From positions 1-5,506 of the forward strand of contig JAGCGE010000182.1 in NCBI GenBank assembly GCA_017649745.1: DNA of 5,506 bases, in the 5' to 3' direction. Shown in pieces: positions 1 through 5,506 of this stretch; position 1 is the first letter of the stretch; every line of letters begins with the position of its first letter. The notes under the pieces were generated by a model, which searched no databases, was not told the DNA's origin, and saw only the letters and a list, made by a program, of their open reading frames with translations. The translations under genes and the position numbers were made by a program. The DNA comes from Clostridiales bacterium. GTDB lineage: Bacteria > Bacillota_A > Clostridia > Saccharofermentanales > Saccharofermentanaceae.

Positions 1-3000
1 CAACCGCTGCACCTTTGAGTCGGTTACCAGCTATAGCACCAACAGCTACCATGGTGAGAACTAATCCTGCAAATTGTTTCAGGACTTCTTTATTCTTCTG
101 AATACCGGCTTGCATCTTTGTGTAATCGTATGACACTATTCGCTCGATAATAGGCATAATTTTATCAAGCGCTAGCACCGTAACGATCAAGCCTACAGCC
201 GAGAAGACACCAACCTGTCCAGAAGCATATACTAAAGCGGCCATTCCTACCATGATTTTGAGCATGGCATCTATAGACTCTTTTAGACTATCTGTAGGTA
301 CCTCTCCGAGTTTAGCCATAGCCATAGCCGCAATGTATAAAGCACCTGCGACCGCAATAAAAGTTATGGGACCCTTTGTAGAAACCTTATCGTCTTTACT
401 CATGTCAGACATTATACTGGCGACAATCGATAACGCAGTCATTACCGCGCCCATAACCAGCAGCTTAGGTAAGATACCATCAAGATTAACGTACTCGAGG
501 ATCTTAAGTGATAGCGCAACAGCCATTACCGCACCAGCAATAATAGCCAAACTGGATGCTAGTTTCACCATATCGCCGCCTTTAGCATTCACTACTACAC
601 CAGCAATCGATAATATGCCTACAGTTACTGCAAGTAGTCCAACTACAGTCTGCAAAGCGGTTGTAGCATTTTCCAGTTCATCCTTAGGAATAGTAGAAAG
701 CACCCAAAGAGCGGCCGCAACGATTACGATTGCCTCAGCAACCTGCAGAATCGTACTCTTACTCTTTTTCATGTAAGAGTTGATTACGTTTTTAAGAGCA
801 ACGCCGATACCAGTAAACGCTTCTACTGCATCTCTAATTGCGTTTGATAACTTTAACAGGTTCAGAGTGATTAACATAAATGAGCCTGCTACAGCGATCA
901 TAGTGATCTGGTCGGCTGTGATGTTAGATGCAAAGGTATGAATTGCTTCGGATATCTTTGCTAAATCAAACTTACCACCTAGCTCATCACCCTTAGAGAA
1001 TAGCTCAGTGAAGAAGTCTACTATGTTTTGTTTAAGCTCCTTAATCTTGTCGATAATATCACCGAATGTATCTCGGAATGATTCTGTAATAGACTTTCCT
1101 TCTTTCAGACCATTAAAGAAGTTTTTGATACGATTACCGAATTCTTTGATTAAGGATATAAATTGCTTTAACTTTGTATAAACTGTTGTGAGGATCTTAT
1201 TAAGGGTTTCGAAGCTCAGTGCTTTATCAATCTTCTTTCTAAGATCTTCTATACCTTTACCAGCTTTATCTAGAAGAGGTGAAACGGCTTTATCGATCTT
1301 GTCGATAACCTTCCAGAAATCTTCTGCCATTTGCTGGATTACAGGCATGTTTTTGAATTGTTCCCAGTAGCCTTTTAGGGCTTCTGTAGCGTTAACAACG
1401 CCTTCATGAACTTTCTCAAATACTGGTGACTCTGGTAAATTTCTGATAGCATCAGCAACTTTGTTAATAAAGTCGGCAAGCTTTTTCATAGCTTTCAAAT
1501 ACTTACCAGAAATCTTATCACCTAGTTCAGAGAATTTATCTGCTGCCCCAAGAACTCCTTTTGAGCCTGTTAGTGCTGCAACTACTTTACCTGCCAAACC
1601 AAATACAGCATCAAAGAGATTTAGTATTGGTAATATTAGTTTCAGAACTCCTCGAACTGCTGTGGACACTCCTGTGAATACAGTCTTAATTGCACCGAAA
1701 GCAAGTGTGAAAGTAGTTTTAAGTGTGTCTGTCGCTTCTGAACTTACTTTCAACTTATCTGTAAACTCTTTAAAGTTCTTAGTAAGTTGAAGAAGTGACT
1801 TAGGATTCAATGGTGTAAAGACGTCTCTGAAAGCATCTCTAATTGGACTCAGAATCCCAAGAAGCGAATGAAATACATTTGTAAGACCCTGGAGTACGTT
1901 TTCTCTTCCACCAAGTTCAGTCATAGCCTTGGCGAAATCGTTTGCGTAGTTTCCACCCATTTTCATTACTCTGTTAACTCTAGCAAGATTCTCTATATCT
2001 AGATCAGTAATGCCAATTGAGTCCAGGTCTTCTTTACTCATGGATTTGAGAATATTGTAATAGTCGTCAACTGCTTCTGTGAGAATATCACCAGTAACCC
2101 AACCTAAGGTGTGCATAGATTTGATCATGTCACCAGTATTCTCGATACCCTTAAGCTGTTCTTCACTCAGAACACCATGAGCTTTGGCCACCTCTAGCAA
2201 AGTTTCTTTAAACTTCTCAGACTGAGGTATTGCCATATTCTCGTTATTAACAAATCTTTCCCAGCCAGTGCTTAAACCCTTCTCGAGGACACTATTACGA
2301 GCCTCGCTCATGGCATCTATAGCACCACCAACCACTTTACTGACATTGGTCCAGAGGTCTTTAGCCTGCTCAAAGTCACCGATTATGATCTGCCACGTTG
2401 AAGCCCATCCAGAACCTATGGCTTCTTTCAGTGTATCCATGAGCATTGAGAAAGTTTTTACTTCAGAAGCTGCATCGGTTGCTTTGCTACCAAGCTCTTC
2501 GAAGTACGCTATTTGTTCCTCGTTCAATCCTAGATTCTTAAGCTCTGTTTCATACTGTTCACGTTCGGCCTCGGTCAAAGACCTAACGTCTGTAGCATAA
2601 ATTTTCAGAGTATTAGTCAGAACCTCGGTTGTCATCCACTGTTGCTGTAGTGAATCATTAAAGTTTCTTGTACCGCTTACAAGCTCATTCATTACCTTTC
2701 CCTGAGCATTTGTAGTAAGTATTCGGTACATACCATCAGATTCTTTTTCAACAGTACCAACAGCAGTTGCGACATCCAGCAACGCTTCTTTAAAGCCAAC
2801 CGTTGCCATATTGGCGTTTTCAATTGATTTCCAGTCAATAAGTTTTACATAAACAGCCGACAAAGCCTGAGCAAAGTTATACATCGCTCTAGAAGCTTCG
2901 TTAGAGTTTGCACCGGAAATCGCAGCTTCATTTGCTACACCCTTAATGGCCGCAACAGCATCATTCAAACTAACACCAGCATTAGTAAATTTACCGATGC

Positions 3001-3454
3001 TATTAGTCATATCCGAAAATGAATAAATAGTCTGATCTGAGTATTTATTCAGTTCGTCTAGATACTGGTTTACGGTTGCAAGGGATTCACCAGTACTTGC
3101 CATGATGGTCTGAATAGATCCCATCTTCAACTCGTACTCTCTGAAGCCATCGGTAATGCCCTCCATTGTGAGAGCGTTTACCATCTTTTTACCAGCGTTA
3201 ACTATTTTATTAGCAACCTGGTCTTCTATAATACTTCCAACTTTGAGCCATACGTCCCTTAAATGAAAGCCTGCTTTTGCTGCAGTGTTTTCGGCATTAG
3301 TAAAGGCTTCCTGTAATGGCGTCATGTTCACCTTGTCAAAGTGCAAGGCTTGTTTAAGCTTGTCTAAGGTGGACATGCTTTGCTGAACATTTTTCTCAAA
3401 ACTAGCATTATCAAATTGCATTTTTACTATTTGATTATCTATCTGCTGGCTCAT
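1..3454 (-). CDS. Phage tail tape measure protein, 3'-truncated by window edge
   Basis: The reading frame runs unbroken for 1151 codons from ATG 3454 and leaves the window still open, so the C-terminus is missing. The tape measure protein lies inside the tail tube, sets its length and in many phages helps DNA cross the membrane. Order of parts: residues 1-91, polar helices; 92-232, the conserved N-terminal tape measure module (EGITDGFREYELKMGSIQTI, then YSDQTIYSFSDMTNSIGKF, NEASRAMYNFAQALS and IDWKSIENANM); 347-369, a tryptophan motif, GSGWASTWQIIIGDFEQAK followed by DLWT; 578-630, an alanine- and leucine-rich amphipathic stretch; 640-850, lysine- and glutamate-rich helices; 852-870 and 903-1143, strongly hydrophobic helices in loose repeats. 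It is coupled to the gp10-like gene by an ATGA overlap. At about 1.5 angstroms per residue, 1151 residues already imply a tail of roughly 170 nm or more, unless processed. No peptidase or lysozyme motif is seen in the visible part. Confidence 0.93.
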   Translation of the reverse strand, partial: MSQQIDNQIVKMQFDNASFEKNVQQSMSTLDKLKQALHFDKVNMTPLQEAFTNAENTAAKAGFHLRDVWLKVGSIIEDQVANKIVNAGKKMVNALTMEGITDGFREYELKMGSIQTIMASTGESLATVNQYLDELNKYSDQTIYSFSDMTNSIGKFTNAGVSLNDAVAAIKGVANEAAISGANSNEASRAMYNFAQALSAVYVKLIDWKSIENANMATVGFKEALLDVATAVGTVEKESDGMYRILTTNAQGKVMNELVSGTRNFNDSLQQQWMTTEVLTNTLKIYATDVRSLTEAEREQYETELKNLGLNEEQIAYFEELGSKATDAASEVKTFSMLMDTLKEAIGSGWASTWQIIIGDFEQAKDLWTNVSKVVGGAIDAMSEARNSVLEKGLSTGWERFVNNENMAIPQSEKFKETLLEVAKAHGVLSEEQLKGIENTGDMIKSMHTLGWVTGDILTEAVDDYYNILKSMSKEDLDSIGITDLDIENLARVNRVMKMGGNYANDFAKAMTELGGRENVLQGLTNVFHSLLGILSPIRDAFRDVFTPLNPKSLLQLTKNFKEFTDKLKVSSEATDTLKTTFTLAFGAIKTVFTGVSTAVRGVLKLILPILNLFDAVFGLAGKVVAALTGSKGVLGAADKFSELGDKISGKYLKAMKKLADFINKVADAIRNLPESPVFEKVHEGVVNATEALKGYWEQFKNMPVIQQMAEDFWKVIDKIDKAVSPLLDKAGKGIEDLRKKIDKALSFETLNKILTTVYTKLKQFISLIKEFGNRIKNFFNGLKEGKSITESFRDTFGDIIDKIKELKQNIVDFFTELFSKGDELGGKFDLAKISEAIHTFASNITADQITMIAVAGSFMLITLNLLKLSNAIRDAVEAFTGIGVALKNVINSYMKKSKSTILQVAEAIVIVAAALWVLSTIPKDELENATTALQTVVGLLAVTVGILSIAGVVVNAKGGDMVKLASSLAIIAGAVMAVALSLKILEYVNLDGILPKLLVMGAVMTALSIVASIMSDMSKDDKVSTKGPITFIAVAGALYIAAMAMAKLGEVPTDSLKESIDAMLKIMVGMAALVYASGQVGVFSAVGLIVTVLALDKIMPIIERIVSYDYTKMQAGIQKNKEVLKQFAGLVLTMVAVGAIAGNRLKGAAV
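26..748 (-). repeat. Degenerate hydrophobic helical repeats inside the tape measure protein
   Basis: Residues about 903-1143 hold roughly four diverged copies of a unit of 55-67 residues: an Ala/Val/Leu/Ile/Met helix of about 20 residues, a short polar turn, then a second hydrophobic helix. Turns include IPKDEL (922-927), YVNLDGIL (988-995), VPTDSL (1052-1057) and SYDYTKM (1108-1114). The first and third turns are 130 residues apart and align without gaps around P-x-D-x-L. The similarity is visible in the protein and not as exact DNA repeats. Such hydrophobic tracts are common in tape measure proteins of this type and may insert into the host membrane during DNA entry, which is inference. Copy borders are approximate. 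Confidence 0.5.
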
Positions 3455-3840
3455 AAAGCACATACCTCCTTCCAAGCGTCTTTTGCGATCCTATCAAATA
3501 TGGGTTGCATAGCGGGATTGATGTAATCGTTCGGTTGAACGTATCCACCAGTACCAGTGCCGTGACCATATTGTATTAATACCGCTATTGGAATACCATC
3601 ATTTTGAGCATCGTTAATAAAAGCTAGAGTAATGTTACTACCCTCTTCGATGATCTCATATCGCCATAGGCTAGCGGTCTCTCCAGAGTCTTTTGGTGTC
3701 GACTGTTTTAGTGACATGACTCCTTGTTCTCCGTAACGCTTGAGTATAGACCGTAATTTGTTCTTCTTGAATGACTGTAAATTACCCAGGTATTCAAAGG
3801 TCTTACTAAATTGGTTATTGGTGGTAACTGTAATGTTCAT
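3451..3840 (-). CDS. HK97 gp10-like phage protein (tail completion type)
   Basis: A complete 129-residue protein, ATG at 3840, TGA at 3453-3451. The features fit the HK97 gp10 family: a basic helical N-terminus (KKNKLRSILKRYGEQGV, 25-41), the signature TPKDSG (48-53) followed by LWRYEI (58-63), a beta-rich middle ending IAVLIQYGHGTGTGGYV (85-101), then NDYINPAMQPIFDRI (104-118) and AWKEV close to the end. The length is normal for the family. Members are minor structural proteins that help complete the tail or its joint to the head. In HK97-like maps this gene usually comes before the major tail gene; here it sits between the chaperone region and the tape measure gene, so a tail-tip or tape-measure-linked role is also possible. 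It starts 3 bases after the previous stop and overlaps the tape measure start by ATGA. Confidence 0.8.
   Translation of the reverse strand: MNITVTTNNQFSKTFEYLGNLQSFKKNKLRSILKRYGEQGVMSLKQSTPKDSGETASLWRYEIIEEGSNITLAFINDAQNDGIPIAVLIQYGHGTGTGGYVQPNDYINPAMQPIFDRIAKDAWKEVCAL
3464..3471 (-). promoter_or_regulatory. Ribosome binding site that decides the tape measure start
   Basis: AAGGAGGT, a perfect match to the anti-Shine-Dalgarno sequence, lies inside the end of the gp10-like gene. There are two in-frame ATG codons: 3463, which directly abuts this site, and 3454, which is 9 bases away. The spacing favours 3454, giving a protein that begins MSQQIDNQIV. Starting at 3463 would only add Met-Cys-Phe. 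Confidence 0.8.
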
Positions 3841-3843
3841 GCC

Positions 3844-3851
3844 TCACCCCC
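3844..3851 (-). promoter_or_regulatory. Ribosome binding site overlapping the upstream stop codon
   Basis: GGGGGTGA differs by one base from the anti-Shine-Dalgarno complement GGAGGTGA and lies 3 bases before the ATG at 3840. Its TGA is also the stop codon of the 185-residue gene, so ribosomes finishing that gene sit on this site. This suggests translational coupling. Confidence 0.6.
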
Positions 3852-4401
3852 GTGTACGCATTGCCGTCCTTCTAGCTGCGTTTAATGCGTCATTATTACG
3901 GATTATTTCACTTTTACTCATCTTTTTGGGAGGCTGGTTGTACGAGTTGCATACCTGTATCAGTGTTAGCAATCGGTTAAGGTGCCATTTTTCGTATTCG
4001 GATGGGATCTGTAAAGCTACCATCCAGTAATAGATGAGTTCTGATGTAATCACATCAGGTTGTTTACCTCTACCTCGTCCGGGCTTTGTGTTATCTCCGA
4101 ACCAGGTGGCGGTCATTGGGTCTCGAATGTATTCGAGTATTTCTTGCTGTTGTGTAGGTGTAATTGATTTGTAGACATTAGGATCTACGTTTTTGTTTAT
4201 AGTCATGCACTTGAAGTAATACTCCAACTGTTCGGGAGTCTTTTCATCATCCTTAAGAAAGGGTACATGATACTTAGACTCCCATTTAGAAATCGCAATA
4301 AGAGAATGCTCCAAATACAAGATGGTGGGTTTTGTGAATATAAATCGTTCTGATGCCTCGTCATATAGCTCAGAACCGTTGATAGTTAGTTCGAGAGACA
4401 T
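3844..4401 (-). CDS. Conserved phage tail-region protein in the gpT position, role unproven
   Basis: A complete 185-residue protein, ATG at 4401, TGA at 3846-3844. I recognise the pattern as a conserved family found beside tail chaperone and tape measure genes in Clostridia phages, usually left as hypothetical. Notable tracts are TKPTILYLEHSLIAISKWES (23-42), KCMTI and VDPNVY (64-77), YIRDPMTATWFGD (91-103), ITSELIYYWMVALQIP (118-133), KWHLNRLLTLIQVCN (138-152) and PPKKMSKSE (157-165). A glycine/arginine-rich loop (GRGRGK, 108-113) and an arginine-rich end (ARRTAMRTRG) give basic patches. There is no signal peptide or clear membrane segment. By position it could be the second chaperone, recruiting tube subunits to the gpG-coated tape measure as lambda gpT does. 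That is inference, since it has its own start and no fusion to the chaperone is evident. It lies 25 bases after the chaperone and 3 bases before the gp10-like gene. Confidence 0.75.
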   Translation of the reverse strand: MSLELTINGSELYDEASERFIFTKPTILYLEHSLIAISKWESKYHVPFLKDDEKTPEQLEYYFKCMTINKNVDPNVYKSITPTQQQEILEYIRDPMTATWFGDNTKPGRGRGKQPDVITSELIYYWMVALQIPSEYEKWHLNRLLTLIQVCNSYNQPPKKMSKSEIIRNNDALNAARRTAMRTRG

Positions 4402-4411
4402 TCTCTTATCG

Positions 4412-4420
4412 CTCCTTCCT
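4412..4420 (-). promoter_or_regulatory. Strong ribosome binding site of the 185-residue gene
   Basis: AGGAAGGAG lies 10 bases before the ATG at 4401, inside the 25-base gap after the chaperone stop codon. A strong site in this place means the second protein is started independently, which argues against synthesis only as a frameshift fusion with the chaperone. Confidence 0.8.
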
Positions 4421-4426
4421 AAATGA

Positions 4427-4822
4427 TTAATGCTTCTGTGTTACAGCAGGAGCAGGTACGGGGTTGTCAAATTTGGGAACAACACCATTCACAAATTCCT
4501 GAGCTTTATCTGGATCCATAGCAAGTTCAGTAAAGATCTCGCTGTAAGCAGCGGACTGTGTGAACCTTGCTCTGATTTCGTCGTTCTTGATGAAGCGGCC
4601 ATCGTCTGTCTTTTCGCCGTAAGCCATAAGCAGGAGTCCTTCGAACACCTTAATAGCTTCCTTCATATCTTTAGTCTTGATGAGTCTCTCGAGGCGCTTA
4701 TCCATTCCGCCGTCTTCGCTGAGCTCCATTTTGAGCACGTCAGCTTTTGTCAGGTTGAAGTAAAAGTCTTCTTCTTTCTCAACCCCATTGAAATCTTCAT
4801 ACTTCTTTGTGATCTTATACAT
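4427..4822 (-). CDS. Tail assembly chaperone, lambda gpG-like by position
   Basis: A complete 131-residue protein, ATG at 4822 with AGGAG 8 bases before it, TAA at 4429-4427. It is acidic and probably mostly helical with no signal peptide or membrane segment. The opening tract, YEDFNGVEKEEDFYFNLTKAD (residues 8-28), resembles the N-terminus of a chaperone family of Firmicutes siphophages (TDYDGxxxxEDFYFNLxKAE in the members I recall). FEGLLLMAYGEK (60-71) and DGRFIKNDEI (74-83) also fit. The C-terminus is loose and proline-rich (PVPAPAV, 121-127), typical of the tail of a gpG-type protein. Such chaperones bind the tape measure protein and keep it soluble until the tube forms around it. Lying between major tail and tape measure genes is the classical place. 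Unlike lambda G and GT, I see no slippery heptamer near the end. Similarity is from memory, not a search. Confidence 0.8.
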   Translation of the reverse strand: MYKITKKYEDFNGVEKEEDFYFNLTKADVLKMELSEDGGMDKRLERLIKTKDMKEAIKVFEGLLLMAYGEKTDDGRFIKNDEIRARFTQSAAYSEIFTELAMDPDKAQEFVNGVVPKFDNPVPAPAVTQKH

Positions 4823-4830
4823 GGCTTATT

Positions 4831-4835
4831 CTCCT
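4831..4835 (-). promoter_or_regulatory. Ribosome binding site of the tail chaperone gene
   Basis: AGGAG lies 8 bases before the ATG at 4822 and directly after the T tract of the hairpin. It fixes the start of the 131-residue chaperone and shows that this gene can be translated on its own, not by coupling to the major tail gene 72 bases upstream. Confidence 0.75.
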
Positions 4836-4838
4836 TTC

Positions 4839-4882
4839 AAAAAAGCGCCAGAGCCACCGGCTTATAGCTCAATGACCCTGGC
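4839..4882 (-). terminator. Terminator-like hairpin between major tail and chaperone genes
   Basis: On the minus strand, GCCAGGGTC (4882-4874) can pair with GGCTCTGGC (4855-4847) over 9 base pairs, two of them G-U wobbles, around an 18-base loop that could hold a small inner GCT/AGC pairing. A GC step and then six T (4844-4839) follow, which is the layout of an intrinsic terminator. It begins 13 bases after the major tail stop codon and ends just before the chaperone ribosome binding site. It may act as a partial terminator that lowers expression of the later genes; that role is inferred. The wobbles and large loop make it weaker than an ideal terminator. Confidence 0.6.
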
Positions 4883-4894
4883 AAAAACAGTTAA

Positions 4895-5506
4895 TTAAAG
4901 TGTGGTAAGAATCTCGTAAACTTCATCGGGAAGAGGAAGTCTAGGATCTACTGCAGGCTCACCGCCAGATGCGGCTTTACCATAGAGAATCTCCTCGATA
5001 GCTGCGAGCTGCTCAGCTGTAACCTTTGTGCTATCGATCTCGAGGTGAGATGTAGCCTTTGCGTTAGGAATAGCGGTTACAGGTACAGGAGTAGTCTTGA
5101 ACTCGTAAGAGAAAGTCTGAGCCTCAGGGGACTCGTTGATGGTCTGACGGCTCTTCTCAGAAGGAGAAGCAGTTGCGTTGTAAACCAGGTGGATTACATA
5201 GCCGTAATCAAGCAGCTCTGTGTCGTTTCCGATGATGGATCTGTAGGAAAGACCGAAAGCCTTTCTGTTCTGCTGAGCGATGGTTACGCCAGGAAGAAGC
5301 TCTGTTCTACCGTCGCAAGCCTTCCACTCATCAGGATATGTGTAGCACTCTACGGTACCACCAAAGTTCTCAGCACCACGAAGAGAACCATACTTAATAT
5401 TATCAGCGTAGAAATCCTGTGCGTCACCGCCTTCGGGAGACTCGTTTACATTCGTAAAACCATTCCAAACTACGCCCTTAGGATAAGTCCCGTTTACACC
5501 GGGATA
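4895..5506 (-). CDS. Phage major tail (tube) protein, 5'-truncated by window edge
   Basis: The last 203 codons of a gene that enters from the right edge and ends in TAA at 4897-4895; the start codon lies outside the window. The product should be the subunit that stacks in rings to form the non-contractile tail tube. The visible residues match my memory of a major tail protein family in Clostridia siphophages: GVVWNGFTNVNESPEG near the visible start (11-26), YADNIKY (33-39), the tract around CYTYPDEWKACDG (54-66), PGVTIAQQNRKAFGLSYR (72-89), NESPEAQTFSYEF (124-136), SHLEIDSTK (153-161) and LPLPDEV near the end (190-196). Family members I recall are somewhat over 200 residues, so only a short N-terminal piece is probably missing. 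Codon choice is strongly biased: I count 16 GAG to 2 GAA and 8 AAG to 1 AAA, as expected of a very highly expressed structural gene. The following chaperone and tape measure genes support the call. Confidence 0.85.
   Translation of the reverse strand, partial: YPGVNGTYPKGVVWNGFTNVNESPEGGDAQDFYADNIKYGSLRGAENFGGTVECYTYPDEWKACDGRTELLPGVTIAQQNRKAFGLSYRSIIGNDTELLDYGYVIHLVYNATASPSEKSRQTINESPEAQTFSYEFKTTPVPVTAIPNAKATSHLEIDSTKVTAEQLAAIEEILYGKAASGGEPAVDPRLPLPDEVYEILTTL

Noticed and set aside
252..776. Plus-strand open frame of 174 codons
   Set aside because: It lies antisense within the tape measure gene over its hydrophobic repeats. The unbroken minus-strand frame has clear protein signatures; the plus-strand product is a low-complexity Ser/Ala/Thr shadow.
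1188..2600. Plus-strand open frames at 1188-1370, 1461-1790 and 2268-2600
   Set aside because: All are antisense to the continuous tape measure frame and have no family resemblance that I can see. They are shadows.
1..3454. Possible hidden frameshift or split in the tape measure gene
   Set aside because: Reading the whole stretch codon by codon gave one continuous frame with sensible protein throughout, so the gene is intact up to the window edge.
3461..3463. Alternative ATG for the tape measure protein at 3463
   Set aside because: It is in frame but touches the AAGGAGGT site with no spacer. The ATG at 3454 has normal 9-base spacing and forms the ATGA overlap.
3740..4030. Plus-strand open frame of 96 codons with a hydrophobic stretch
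   Set aside because: It is antisense across the junction of the gp10-like and 185-residue genes, both of which have good starts, ribosome binding sites and recognisable motifs.
4419..4444. A lambda-style -1 frameshift joining the chaperone to the next gene
   Set aside because: The -1 frame meets TAG at 4421-4419 within a few codons, and no slippery XXXYYYZ heptamer is visible near the chaperone stop.
4430..4867. Plus-strand open frame of 145 codons
   Set aside because: It is antisense to the tail chaperone gene and runs into the terminator hairpin; its Phe/Ser/Leu/His-rich product looks like the reverse of a Lys/Glu-rich gene.

Overview
This window is a stretch of siphophage (or prophage) tail-morphogenesis genes. 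Every real gene lies on the minus strand, so transcription runs from position 5506 towards position 1. The base composition is fairly low in G+C. Ribosome binding sites are AGGAGG-type, AGA and ATA codons are common, and the tape measure and major tail protein look like those of Clostridia phages. Together these point to a phage of a Gram-positive anaerobe (Clostridia, perhaps a gut or rumen Lachnospiraceae host). The host assignment is inferred from style, not proven.

Layout in transcription order: (1) 5506-4895, the C-terminal 203 residues of the major tail tube protein, cut at its 5' end by the window edge. (2) 4894-4823, a 72-base gap holding a terminator-like hairpin with a six-T tract and then the ribosome binding site of the next gene. 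(3) 4822-4427, a 131-residue tail assembly chaperone of the lambda gpG type by position and character. (4) 4401-3844, a 185-residue conserved phage protein of unproven role in the position of gpT. (5) 3840-3451, a 129-residue HK97 gp10-like protein. (6) 3454-1, the tape measure protein, which overlaps gene 5 by ATGA and is still open at the window edge after 1151 codons. I translated it codon by codon and found no stop or frameshift. It fills nearly two thirds of the window.

How they work together: in known siphophages the chaperones coat the tape measure protein, the major tail protein then polymerises around it while displacing the chaperones, and gp10-like proteins help finish the tail end or head-tail joint. 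Close spacing of genes 3-6 (25 bases, 3 bases, 4-base overlap) suggests one translationally coupled operon. The hairpin after the major tail gene offers a simple way to make much more tube protein than chaperone or tape measure.

I see no tRNA, rRNA, CRISPR array, insertion sequence, integrase, attachment site or defence gene. Plus-strand open frames are shadows of the minus-strand genes. I did not find a new biological system. The points most worth a second look are the unfused chaperone pair, the gp10-like gene placed after the chaperones, the attenuator-like hairpin, and the hydrophobic repeat block of the tape measure.
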